Below are positions 1 to 6,870 of a stretch of 11,178 bases of DNA, piece after piece (position 1 is the stretch's first letter; each line of letters begins with the position of its first letter). Under the pieces are notes generated by a model that had not been told where the DNA came from, ran no database searches, and saw nothing but the letters and a program-made list of their open reading frames with translations. The DNA lies in the NCBI RefSeq assembly GCF_004359215.1, contig NC_090617.1, positions 2,159,934-2,171,111 of the forward strand. Reading direction: 5' to 3'. Made by a program: the position numbers and the translations under genes. Source of the DNA: Bremia lactucae. Taxonomy: Eukaryota; Oomycota; Peronosporomycetes; Peronosporales; Peronosporaceae.

Positions 1-102
1 ACTACAGCTTTGCTTTCGTCCATGCCAAAACGTTTGAGAATATCGTCCACATAGCGACGCTGACACATGGTCAAGCTACCCTCTGGGTTGTCTATCAGCT
101 CG

Positions 103-315
103 ATGCCAAGAACAAAGGCACACTAGCCACTGTCCGTCATCTCAAAGCGTGTCTTGAGGTCATTTTTGGTATGTGTGACCAATTTAGGCAAGCTGCCAGT
201 AACCAGCACATCGTCTTCGTAGATCAGCACAAGCACACAATGTCCGTCTTAAATCTTTAGATATAGACATGAGTCGAATGCTGATACTTGAAAGCCAATA
301 GAGCATATGCACTCG
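103..315 (-). repeat. 213-bp tandem duplication, copy 1 (uninterrupted)
   Basis: This block repeats at a period of 213 bp; the second copy is 316-416 plus 4926-5037 once element A is removed. The unit is bounded by CTCG at 99-102, 312-315 and 5034-5037, a 4-bp microhomology at the junction. 213 is 71 codons, so the duplication kept the RT reading frame. I count about 13 differences between copies. Confidence 0.9.
199..203. other. Unoccupied GTAAC target site in tandem copy 1
   Basis: The sequence around these bases (GCCAGTAACCAGCACATCG) is the uninterrupted version of the site where element A inserted in the neighbouring copy. It lies exactly 213 bp left of the occupied site and acts as an internal pre-insertion reference. 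Confidence 0.93.
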
Positions 316-416
316 ATGCCGAGAAGAAAGGCACACTTGCTACAGTCCGTCATCTCAAAGCGTGTCTTGAGGTCATTTTTGGTACGTGTGACCAATTTAG
401 GCAAGCTGCCAGTAAC
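316..416 (-). repeat. 213-bp tandem duplication, copy 2, left part
   Basis: This matches 103-203 almost base for base and ends at the target duplication of element A. The remaining 112 bases of the copy resume at 4926. On the minus strand it encodes the RT stretch just after the active site. Confidence 0.9.
412..416. repeat. Target site duplication GTAAC, left
   Basis: GTAAC directly precedes the TGTT start of the 5' LTR and is repeated directly after the 3' LTR. Five base pairs is the usual Copia target duplication. Because the PBS also starts with G, the LTR end could be shifted by one base. Confidence 0.93.
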
Positions 417-481
417 TGTTGGCGATGAAGCGGCTCGACCTGACCAAGAGACTACCAGTATGTCCCAGTATGTACCGGTAA

Positions 482-515
482 TGACGTCATAGGGTGACGT
501 CAGTAGATGACGTCA
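482..515 (+). promoter_or_regulatory. Triple CRE-like array (TGACGTCA x3, 13-bp period)
   Basis: Perfect TGACGTCA octamers lie at 482-489, 495-502 and 508-515, exactly 13 bp apart. TGACGTCA is the known binding site of CREB/ATF-type bZIP proteins. Its place in the U3 part of the LTR, upstream of a TATA-like block, suggests an enhancer. Function is inferred. Confidence 0.6.
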
Positions 516-520
516 CAAGC

Positions 521-533
521 TTCTAGAAGGTTT
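521..533 (+). promoter_or_regulatory. Degenerate heat-shock-element match
   Basis: TTCTAGAAGGTTT follows the CRE array. It differs by one base from the perfect three-unit element in the 3' LTR (4786-4798), with the third TTC changed to TTT. Confidence 0.4.
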
Positions 534-543
534 TATGAACTAT

Positions 544-612
544 GATTGGCTAGAAGAAATGATTGGCTTAGAGGTAATAATAGGTTTGCGAACTAAGGAC
601 CTTAATATATTT
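544..612 (+). promoter_or_regulatory. Putative LTR core promoter (two ATTGG boxes, TATA-like block)
   Basis: GATTGGC occurs at 544-550 and 561-567 (reverse CCAAT boxes), followed by an AT-rich TATA-like stretch at 603-612. The downstream block is conserved in both A LTRs and in the LTR of C, the most conserved part across the two families. GCTCACTTGACC at 635-646 is also conserved and loosely resembles an initiator, but does not fit the oomycete Inr consensus well. Confidence 0.4.
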
Positions 613-654
613 ACTTTGCATTTTGTTAAACTTCGCTCACTTGACCGTTCAATA

Positions 655-669
655 GGTTATGAGCCCAAG
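655..669 (+). other. Primer binding site for an initiator tRNA-Met half-molecule
   Basis: GGTTATGAGCCCAAG begins right after the LTR. Its complement, CTTGGGCTCATAACC, reads as a tRNA anticodon arm: a TTGGG stem strand, a CTCATAA loop with anticodon CAT, then the start of the CCC strand. The GGG/CCC pairs beside the loop are the hallmark of initiator tRNA-Met. Drosophila copia primes in this way, from a cleaved tRNA-iMet half rather than the tRNA 3' end. The ATG of the gag frame lies inside this site. Confidence 0.82.
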
Positions 670-1298
670 ACCCGCCTTCTTTGCCCCCGACGTTGACTTC
701 ACTTTCGCCATGGATTCCGCTTCCGCCACCTCTTCTCGCATCAACAAGTTTGATGGCATGAATTTTCATACGTGGAAGTTTAAGATGCAAATGGTGCTGG
801 AGGAGAGGGACCTGTGGGAAGTGACAAGGGGGGAGGTGAAACTCGAGCATCTGACCAGTACGCTAAATCCGACAACTTACAAGCGTAAGTCTCGAAAGGC
901 GCTGGCATTCATCTGTCTCGCGATGGATGATTCACAGCTGCCTCTGGTTCGCTCGGCAAGTGGAGCGCACGATGCATGGTCACGGCTGAAGGGACACTTC
1001 GAGAAGAAGAGCTTGGCGAATAAGCTCTATCTTCGTCGACGCTTCTTTACGGCCGAAATGGATGATGGTGATGATGTGCTACAGCACATTAACAAGCTAA
1101 AGACCCTGGCGGAGCAGCTGGATGCAGTGGGAGCTCCGGTTAGTGAAGACGACTTGGTCATCACGCTCTTGGGAAGCCTCAGTGATTCGTTTGCGTTCCT
1201 GATCACGGCACTGGAGTCAAGAGCAGACTCGCTGTCATGGGAGCTGGTGACGTCTCGACTGTTGCACGAGAGCCGCGCACGGTCAAGGTCAAGCGTTT
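659..1298 (+). pseudogene. gag: Element A Gag, capsid region (UBN2 type)
   Basis: Gag forms the virus-like particle that packages element RNA. The N-terminal part has the Copia Gag signature INKFDGMNFHTWKFKMQ, then LEERDLWEVTRGE, HDAWSRLKGHFEKKS, LANKLYLRRRFF and ITLLGSLSDSF, typical of UBN2/Retrotran_gag proteins. The first ATG (659) lies in the primer binding site; a second (710, MDSASATSS) gives a start more like relatives, and I cannot decide between them. The frame stays open for about 210 codons, then a +1 shift in or near the T run 1296-1298 moves the zinc-knuckle region into another frame; the original frame reads on as nonsense to 1507. Gag ends before its nucleic-acid-binding part, so a ribosome would make a truncated Gag. 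Confidence 0.9.
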
Positions 1299-1970
1299 AT
1301 GTCGAACGATCAAGGAAAGCGCAAGGGAGTACGACAAGCGCCTGTCAAGACGAGCAGTGCATGTCATTATTGTGGTGGGCAGGGACATTGGATTGCGAAG
1401 TGTCCAGTACGACTCCGCGAGAATGCGCAGCGACAGAGGTCGCAAACAGCAAATATCGCGCAAGTAGAAGACGACTCGGGCGATTTTCTGTTCTCGGTTG
1501 GTGGTGATGCAAGTGCTACCAAGTCAGAATGTGTGTGGTTGGTTGACTCAGGAGCAACGCAACACATGACGTACTCGAAAGAGTACATGAAGAATTACAA
1601 GACTATTTCTCCGATAGATGTGCATCTCGCTGACGACGGTGTGGTCCAAGCGGTGGGAATGGGCGACATAGTGATGTCTATGAAAACTCCGCGTGGGACT
1701 AAGAAAGGTATGCTTACTGGCGTATGGCATATTCCCAAGCTTTCGCGAAATTTGTTTTCGGTTGGCCGCTTTACAAAGGATGTTGGGCCAGTTACGTTTG
1801 AGCGCGATGGTTGTTTTGCGGAAACAAAAAATCTTCGCTGGAAGCTTGGAGCGCGTGAAGGCAAAGGATTGTTCAAGCTTTGCATGACGCCTATTATGAT
1901 GGATGAGGCCAACATAACAAGATCGATGGGATGCCATGGGGGCACCACGTCGTACCTCTGGCATCTTTGA
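1299..1970 (+). pseudogene. pol: Element A zinc knuckle, protease and GAG-pre-integrase start
   Basis: This frame carries a CX2CX4HX4C zinc knuckle (CHYCGGQGHWIAKC, 1362-1403) that binds element RNA, followed by the aspartic protease with active site DSGAT at 1545-1559 in the context WLVDSGATQHM. The protease tail includes VWHIPKLSRNLFSVGRF. The protease would cut the polyprotein into Gag, integrase and RT/RNase H. It ends in the GAG-pre-integrase domain at SYLWHL, where a TGA at 1968-1970 stands where family members have Arg, most simply CGA to TGA. The same frame resumes with LGHIGHGGLDAIVKK. The protease itself looks intact, including its catalytic Asp. Confidence 0.9.
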
Positions 1971-2972
1971 CTTGGTCACATTGGTCATGGCGGTCTTGAT
2001 GCTATTGTGAAGAAAATTATGGTATTGGCATTAACATTGCATCAGTGAAGCAGTGGAAGGTGTGTGAGGGATGCTCACTCGGTAAGCAAACGCGAGTGAG
2101 CTATGCCAAGTCATCCCCCAATCGTGCAAAGCAAGTTTTTGAAGTCATATACAGTGATGTATGTGGTCCCATGCAGACGCCGACTTTCAGCAAGAAGCGC
2201 TACTTTGTCACTTTTTCGATGACAAATCACATTTTTGCAAGGTGTACTTGTTGAGTAACAAGTCGGAAGTACCTGCCAAATTTGCTGACTTTGTTGCGTT
2301 TGCTGAAACGCAAACGGGCAAGCGGGTAAAGACAATTCGCAGTGACATGGCGGCGAGTATACTTCGCGTGATATGGCCAAGTTTTGCAGTGATCGAGGAA
2401 TCGTGCAAACATTCACGCCGCCTTACACTCCTCAGTTGAACGGGGTCGCCGAGCGGATGAATCGAACATTGTTAGAGTGCGCGCGCTGCATAATAAAACA
2501 TGCTGGACTGTCCAAAGAAGACTGGGGCGAAGCTGTCATGACAGCTACGTTTCTCCGCAATAGGTGTCCAACACGTGCTGTCAGCCATGACAAATCGCCA
2601 CACCAAGTTTGGACAGGCAAGAAACCATTGCTGGCTAACCTGAATGTGTTTGGTTGTCACGCGTATGTTATGGTGCCAAAGGAAAAGCGTGCCAAATCTG
2701 ATTCTCGGTCAGTACGCTGCCGGTTCCTTGGATATTCGGATCATGAGAAAGCGTATCGATTCGAGGAGCTGGACAGTTGCCGCATACTGGTAAGTCGCGA
2801 CGCTCAGTTCATGGAAGATGTTTTCGACAGTGGAAGACGCAACTACTTTCAGCAGGACGTAGTCATCGAAGATGAAGAGGCGACGGATGATGAATCGCCG
2901 CAGGAACAAGAAGAAGACACTGCGCAAGATACGGACATGGAGTCCAGCAGTAAGAGACACCAACGGACATAG
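1971..2972 (+). pseudogene. pol: Element A integrase (D,D35E), multiply frameshifted
   Basis: Integrase joins the cDNA ends to host DNA. The GAG-pre-integrase zinc part (WKVCEGCSLGKQTR) leads into the catalytic core: Asp at 2156-2158 (YSDVCGPM), Asp at 2344-2346 (TIRSD) and Glu at 2451-2453 (GVAERMN). All three catalytic residues survive but lie in three different frames. Losses of one base map to the A run 2013-2016, to about 2209-2216 and to 2347. Allowing for the last, 35 residues separate the second Asp and the Glu, the canonical spacing. The C-terminal part (VFGCHAYVMVPKEKR, FLGYSDHEKAYRF) and an acidic linker (about 2850-2950) follow. Two adjacent TAG stops at 2970-2975 end the frame. 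Confidence 0.9.
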
Positions 2973-2975
2973 TAG

Positions 2976-4230
2976 TTGGAGAAAGCAACAGACACTCCAA
3001 GCGCCAAGCGGTCTACGTATTACAAGAGACGTCAAGGTCTTGATGAGATGTCAGCAGCAGCTCAAGATGCAACACATTACGAAGCTACATACGTCATGGA
3101 TTCAGTGGGAGATATGCCGACTATGGTTCAGTCGGCTATGGAATCCAGTGACGCAGTGAAATGAAAGGAAGCGTGCGATTCGGAGTATGACTCGCTCCAA
3201 AAAAATGATACATGGAACATCGTACCGTTGCCAAAGGGACGCAAGGCTATCGGCTGCAGATGAGTGTTCCGTGTCAAGGAGACTCAAGATGGCGAAATTG
3301 AGCGGTATAAGGCACGTCTAGTGGCTAAGGGGTTCTCACAGAAGTATGGAGTCGATTACGAAGAAACGTATGCGCCGGTGGCCAAGTTTACGTCGATTCG
3401 AATTGTTCTGAGTTTGTCTGCCAAGTATACGCTGAAGTTGCATCAGATGGATGTCAAGACAGCGTTCCTAAATGATGGATTAGATGAAGATATCTACATG
3501 GCGCAGCCAGATGGATATGTCGATGCTGGTCGTCCAGATCACGTGTGCAAGCTAAAGAAGTCACTATACGGGTTGAAGCAATCACCCCGTATGTGGTATC
3601 AGACCATCGATGACTTCATGATCAAGATGGGTTTCGTCAAGTGTGAATCAGATCACTGCGTGTACGTTAAGCGAGATGACAGCGACATGGTCTTTGTTGT
3701 TTTTGTATGTTGACGATCTGATCATCGCAAGTAGCAACGACGAGTTTCTCACGTCAACAAAGCCTGCGTTGAGCGACCGATTCGAGATGACGGATCTCGG
3801 CGAGCTGAAGTATTTTCTTGGTGTGGAAATCAAGAGCGATCATGCGGCTGGCCATGTGACGATGCGGCAAACCAAGTTTCTTAAGTCTGTTTTAACCAAG
3901 TTTGGGATGCATGACAGCATGCCCGTGAACACGCCTCAAGACCCTGGACTTAGACTGACCAAGAACATGTGTGAAGGCGGCTGCAATTATGAGGAAACAA
4001 TAAAGAGCGTACCCTACCGGAGTGCCATTGGAGGTATCATGTACTTGATGGTTGCGACTCGTCCGGACCTTGCTGTGGCAGTGGAAGCATTGAGTCAATT
4101 TGCGGCTGATCCCTGTCCAATACATTGGCAGGCTATCAAGCGTGTGTTGCGGTATCTTCAAGCAACACCGACGCATGGACTTAATTTCTCACGTGATGGT
4201 ATCGCTACACTGCAAGGATACTCAGACGCA
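2976..4230 (+). pseudogene. pol: Element A reverse transcriptase (RVT_2)
   Basis: RT copies element RNA into cDNA. After the linker, DSLQKNDTWNIVPLPKGRKAIG opens the RVT_2 domain, followed by ERYKARLVAKGF, the first catalytic Asp in HQMDVKTAFLN (Asp at 3450-3452), KSLYGLKQSPRMW and the YVDD box at 3706-3717. TGA stops at 3162-3164 and 3261-3263 replace Trp codons of the family (TGG to TGA). An extra T in the run 3700-3704 shifts the frame one residue before YVDD, so the two catalytic motifs lie in different frames. After YVDD come FEMTDLGELKYFLGVEI, QTKFLKSVLTKFGM and the tether YRSAIGGIMYLMVATRPDLA. No catalytic residue is itself lost. Confidence 0.93.
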
Positions 4231-4685
4231 GATTGGGCTGGATGTGGAGACGCGACGTAGTACAAGCGGATACGCTTCATGATGAATAACGGGTGTATTA
4301 GCTGGAGGAGCAAGAAGCAGCGAACGGTGGCGTTGTCATCGACGGAGGCAGACGACATGGCGCTGACGGAAGCAGTACAAGAAGCAATTTGGCTCAAGGC
4401 ATTTCTATGCGAGCTTGGTGAGATGAAGAGCAACGAAGCTGTCAAGGTGTACGAAGACAATCAAGGTGCGATTGCGTTGGCCAAGAATCCGGAGTTTCAC
4501 AAGAGAACCAAACACATCGGCACACGCTATCACTTTGTGCGGGAAAGAGTTGAAGACGGCCAAGTGGTGCTGCAATACTGCTCGACAAAGGAAATGAAAG
4601 CAGACATGATGACCAAGCCAATTCCTGCTGTACACTTTAAACACCTTCGACGCATGCTGGGAGTGTTAGCAACAAGTGTCGAGTC

Positions 4686-4694
4686 GAGTGGGAG
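4686..4694 (+). other. Polypurine tract of element A
   Basis: GAGTGGGAG directly precedes the 3' LTR. The identical nine bases precede the 3' LTR of element C (8936-8944, minus strand), supporting it as the plus-strand primer. Confidence 0.85.
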
Positions 4695-4759
4695 TTTTAA
4701 CGATGAAGCGACTCGACCTGACCAAGAGACTACCTGTATGTACCAGTATATACCGGTAA

Positions 4760-4780
4760 TGACGTCAGTAGATGACGTCA
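4760..4780 (+). promoter_or_regulatory. Double CRE-like array (TGACGTCA x2)
   Basis: Octamers at 4760-4767 and 4773-4780 keep the 13-bp period of the 5' LTR array. In this LTR they could act on sequence to the right, here dead element B. Confidence 0.55.
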
Positions 4781-4785
4781 CAAGC

Positions 4786-4798
4786 TTCTAGAAGGTTC
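4786..4798 (+). promoter_or_regulatory. Three-unit heat-shock-element match
   Basis: TTCTAGAAGGTTC is a perfect TTCnnGAAnnTTC array, the known minimal site of a heat-shock factor trimer. It lies six bases after the CRE array. One short match can be chance; its place in U3 and near-match in the other LTR give modest support. Confidence 0.45.
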
Positions 4799-4920
4799 TA
4801 TGAACTATGATTGGCTAGAAGTAATGATTGGCTTAGAGGTAGCAATAGGTTTGCGAACTATGGACCTTAATATATTTACTTTGCATTTTGCTAAACTTCG
4901 CTCACTTGACCGTTTCAATA

Positions 4921-4925
4921 GTAAC
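4921..4925. repeat. Target site duplication GTAAC, right
   Basis: This is the partner of 412-416. The following bases (CAGCACATCG) continue element B exactly as in the uninterrupted copy at 204. Confidence 0.93.
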
Positions 4926-5037
4926 CAGCACATCGTCTTCGTAGATCAGCACAAGCACACAATGTCCGTCCGAAATCTCTAGATATAGACATGGGTCGAT
5001 TGCTGATACTTGAAAGCCAATAGAGCATATATACTCG
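4926..5037 (-). repeat. 213-bp tandem duplication, copy 2, right part
   Basis: This matches 204-315 and completes the copy begun at 316-416 (101 + 112 = 213). It ends at CTCG (5034-5037), after which unduplicated element B sequence begins (TCAAACG). Confidence 0.9.
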
Positions 5038-5510
5038 TCAAACGTTTCATTCCATACGCGCGACGCTTGTTTGAATCCGTAGATAGCCTTGACCAGTTAT
5101 AAACAATTAAATTGTCATCAAGCTGAACACATTCGGGGATTTCGCAATAAACTTGTTCTTTTATGATTTCATACAGGAATGCAGTTACCACATCTAGCTG
5201 GTCGAGAGGTCACTTGATAAACTTGGCAATAGTAATGACCATACGCAGTGTCACATACTTGACAATCGGCGATAAGGTTTCGGTGTAATCAATGCCGTAC
5301 TTCTGTCTGAATCCCTTCGCGACGAGGCGAGCGTTGCACTTGTCGATAGATCCATTTTCTCTGCGCTTGATCTTAAACACCCATTTGGTACCGATGGCAC
5401 GTTGATCGTGTGGCAGCTTGGCAGCACGAAGCATACTACGCAGACGCATGGACTGGAGTTCCCTACGAATTGTCTCGCGTCAATGAACTTGCTGCGGTCC
5501 ATTTATTACC
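4926..5510 (-). pseudogene. pol: Element B reverse transcriptase, proximal part (broken)
   Basis: Read right to left this is the start of a Copia RT of a different family from A and C: GTKWVFKIKRRENGSIDK, ARLVAKGFRQKYGIDYTETL, LRMVITIAK, then LDVVTAFLY (first catalytic Asp) and EQVYCEIPE. In another frame come IYGFKQASRVWNETFDEY and the active-site region. A TGA at 5210-5212 interrupts the frame just before the first catalytic block, and a frameshift lies near 5100. The catalytic box is YEDD (4932-4943) rather than YVDD. Element A follows at once on this strand's reading path, so the remainder of the domain is at 1-416. Confidence 0.88.
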
Positions 5511-6110
5511 TTTTGGAAAGACTTTGGCTCTGATAAGTCGATCGATCCTTCAACGGCATTAGCACTTGCACGCCAAAAACGAGGAGAAGCAGCTTTGAAA
5601 TCTTGGTCATCATTCTTTTCTTCATCGTCTTCCATCCGCGAGTCAACGGGCGCGCTTGCTTCTTCAAGACCATTCTGTGTCGAACAGCAGGTTATTTTCT
5701 GGGTAGATTTCTCTTTTCACTTGAGCGACCATTTCGCTTTCCTGACTGCTTGTACTTCATTTCTGGGGCAGCACAGTGATCAATTTTAGATCTTCAAATT
5801 TCAAATCATTGACATCTTCGTCCAAGCTTATCGGTAGAAACCCGAAAACAGGCTTATCAAACTTAACATCGCGACTAATAATAACTTGCCCTGCATCGAC
5901 GTCAAAGACTCGATAAGCTTTGAATGTTTCTTCGTAATCGAGAAAAATTCCGACGCGAGTCTTAGGGTCCCATTTGAGTCGTTTTTACTTTGGAGTCAGA
6001 ATGTACGTCCGGCAGCCAAATACACGCATGTGTTTTCTACTTGGTTTCGACTCTTGGACAATCTCGTAGGGAGTCTTGTGCTCAACATTTGGTGACGCCA
6101 GTCGATTCTT
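5381..6110 (-). repeat. Direct repeat B: integrase C-terminus to RT start
   Basis: This block repeats in the same orientation at 7881-8609, offset about 2,500 bp (2,498 at one end). By eye the copies differ at about 6% of positions, with a few small indels. The left boundary lies at CCCATTTGG; the right boundary is set by the insertion of element C. Confidence 0.85.
5511..6110 (-). pseudogene. pol: Element B integrase C-terminal region and linker
   Basis: On the minus strand this encodes, in scattered frames, the Copia segment between the integrase core and RT: MRVFGCRTYILTP, then FLDYEETFKAYRVFDVDAGQVIISRDVKFD, an acidic DEDVNDLKFEDLKL stretch and a linker. This integrase-tail fold (GCxxY...FLGY...KAYR) is standard for Copia. 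Frames are broken in several places, so no open frame of more than about 85 codons remains. The duplicate (B') allows a base-by-base comparison of where each break lies. Confidence 0.8.
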
Positions 6111-6870
6111 GACGTATATGGCTGTCATTGCTGTCTCACCCCAGAAGCACTTGTTGAGCTTGGCGTGATGCAGTATACTGCGCCTTATTGCAACAATCGT
6201 CCGAATAGCACGCTCTGCCGTCCCATTATTCTGGTGGGCGTACGGAACTGTAGTTTGCTGCTCAATTCCTTCATCTTCGTAGAAAGTCTTGATCGAGCTT
6301 GTCGCGAACTCACGAGCTCCATCGTGCCGTACACACTTACCTTCTTGGAAAACTGTGTCTGGATCTTCATGATGTAGCTCCTGATGTGGCCTTTACTGTC
6401 CGATTTGGCTTGCATGCAAGCACCCTTTATACATCCGCTAGCTGCATCAACAATGAGTAGCAGATACCTGCTCCTCCAACTGATTCTTGTTCCATGGGAC
6501 CGCAAATGTTGAGATGAAGCAATTTGAAGATTCATAATGATGCTTGTCGCGGTTGCTCGGGAACGGTATTTGAACCATTCTTCCTTGCTGACAGCCACGG
6601 CAAGTGCTTGACAAATTTTGTGTCATCGACGTACTTGCATCCTTGATCATGTCCATGTTGACCATTTTGCGTAGCACTTGAACTGGAGCATGACCCATAC
6701 GCGCGTGCAGATCAATCGTCTTTGAATGTGTTGCCGCATTTTAGCAGATCGTTGAGCCGCACGCAGCCAGTAGAGTCCATCAACAAGATCCGCTGTTGTC
6801 ACTACTTGATACGAGTCCTTACGCGAAACACGCATTTCGGCACCATCAAGCACCACTTAGAACTTACCAT
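6111..6870 (-). pseudogene. pol: Element B GAG-pre-integrase and integrase core
   Basis: Motifs in order are [35 protein letters not shown] and CRGCQQGRMVQ (the GAG-pre-integrase His/Cys part), then HLNICGPME, RYLLLIVDAASGC, KIQTQFSKKV, HDGAREFATSSI and NGTAERAIRTI. The first catalytic Asp of the D,D35E triad is Asn here (AAC, 6508-6510): relatives have DICGPM or DVCGPM. The second Asp (HDGAREF) and the Glu (GTAER) are present. Frameshifts lie near 6740, 6500 and 6330. An integrase lacking its first Asp would be inactive even without the frame breaks. Confidence 0.85.

Larger units (their letters stand above)
1..416 (-). pseudogene. pol: Element B reverse transcriptase, distal part (broken)
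   Basis: Read on the minus strand this continues the Copia RT of element B after the interruption by element A. Recognisable pieces are the run after the active site (TGSLPKLVT), DLKTRFEMTD, an LGIE motif, a second full pass through the active-site region, then LGIELIDNPEG and RRYVDDILKRFGM, a conserved downstream RT segment. The second pass comes from the 213-bp tandem duplication. Stop codons interrupt it at 249-251 (TAA) and near 124-126 (TAG). The RNase H domain and 3' LTR of B would lie left of position 1. The catalytic motif reads YEDD at 210-221 instead of the family's YVDD. RNA-directed DNA polymerase is the family function; this copy is certainly dead. Family assignment is firm, exact limits are not. 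Confidence 0.85.
417..654 (+). repeat. 5' LTR of element A
   Basis: This 238-bp repeat matches 4695-4920. It starts TGTT and ends CAATA, directly abutting the PBS. It carries three TGACGTCA palindromes against two in the 3' LTR, which accounts for the 13-bp length difference. A TACCGGTA palindrome at 473-480 recurs in the LTR of element C. The last 95 bases or so are shared with that LTR; the U3 part is not. Confidence 0.93.
4190..4791 (+). pseudogene. pol: Element A RNase H, running into the 3' LTR
   Basis: RNase H removes element RNA from the RNA/DNA hybrid during cDNA synthesis. Motifs in order are YSDADWAG, STSGYA, SWRSKKQRTVALSSTEAD, VYEDNQGAIALAKNPEFHKRTKHI and YHFVRERVEDGQV, so the catalytic Asp/Glu/Asp set is visible. 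A 2-base loss near 4241 and a 1-base loss near 4277 cancel, leaving about 12 codons out of frame between the first Asp and SWRSKK. From 4279 the frame is open to a TAG at 4789-4791, nearly 100 bp into the 3' LTR, so the last 32 codons overlap the LTR and the polypurine tract codes for part of SSGS. Element C shows the same arrangement. Confidence 0.9.
417..4920 (+). mobile_element. Element A: complete but inactive Ty1/Copia retrotransposon
   Basis: This 4.5-kb element has all structural parts: 5' LTR (417-654), primer binding site (655-669), gag-pol (659-4789), polypurine tract (4686-4694), 3' LTR (4695-4920) and a GTAAC target duplication. Domain order is Gag, zinc knuckle, protease, integrase, RT, RNase H; integrase before RT defines Copia. 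The two LTRs differ at about 13 of roughly 225 aligned positions plus a 13-bp and a 1-bp indel, so the insertion is not recent. The polyprotein has about seven frame breaks and five in-frame stops. It sits in RT of element B, in the opposite orientation. Its pol resembles that of element C. Confidence 0.95.
4695..4920 (+). repeat. 3' LTR of element A
   Basis: This 226-bp repeat pairs with 417-654. It starts TTTT where the 5' LTR has TGTT, so the terminal TG is lost here; both copies end CAATA, so the non-CA terminus is original. It has two CRE octamers rather than three and a perfect heat-shock-element match. Confidence 0.93.

Noticed and set aside
42..53. A YVDD motif on the minus strand (RRYVDDILKRF) at the left edge
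   Set aside because: It lies downstream of LGIELIDNPEG and fits the conserved Copia segment before ILxRFxM, not the catalytic box, which is YEDD at 210-221.
655..669. A tRNA gene fragment
   Set aside because: Only the anticodon-arm complement is present, placed directly after an LTR; it is a primer binding site.
1237..1298. A programmed +1 frameshift between gag and pol in element A
   Set aside because: The shift lies before the zinc knuckle, inside Gag, has no recognisable slippery site of the Ty1 type, and comes with six other frame breaks. Element C shows no need for one in the part visible.
1548..1988. Long antisense open frames over the protease region of A (also over 4158-4460 and 10283-10902)
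   Set aside because: They show no domain or composition of their own and mirror the pol coding frames on the other strand.
5595..5789. Plus-strand open frames in 5595-6377 and their duplicates at 8066-8287
   Set aside because: They are antisense to the degenerate integrase/linker region of B and B'. Presence in both copies reflects the duplication, not a conserved gene.
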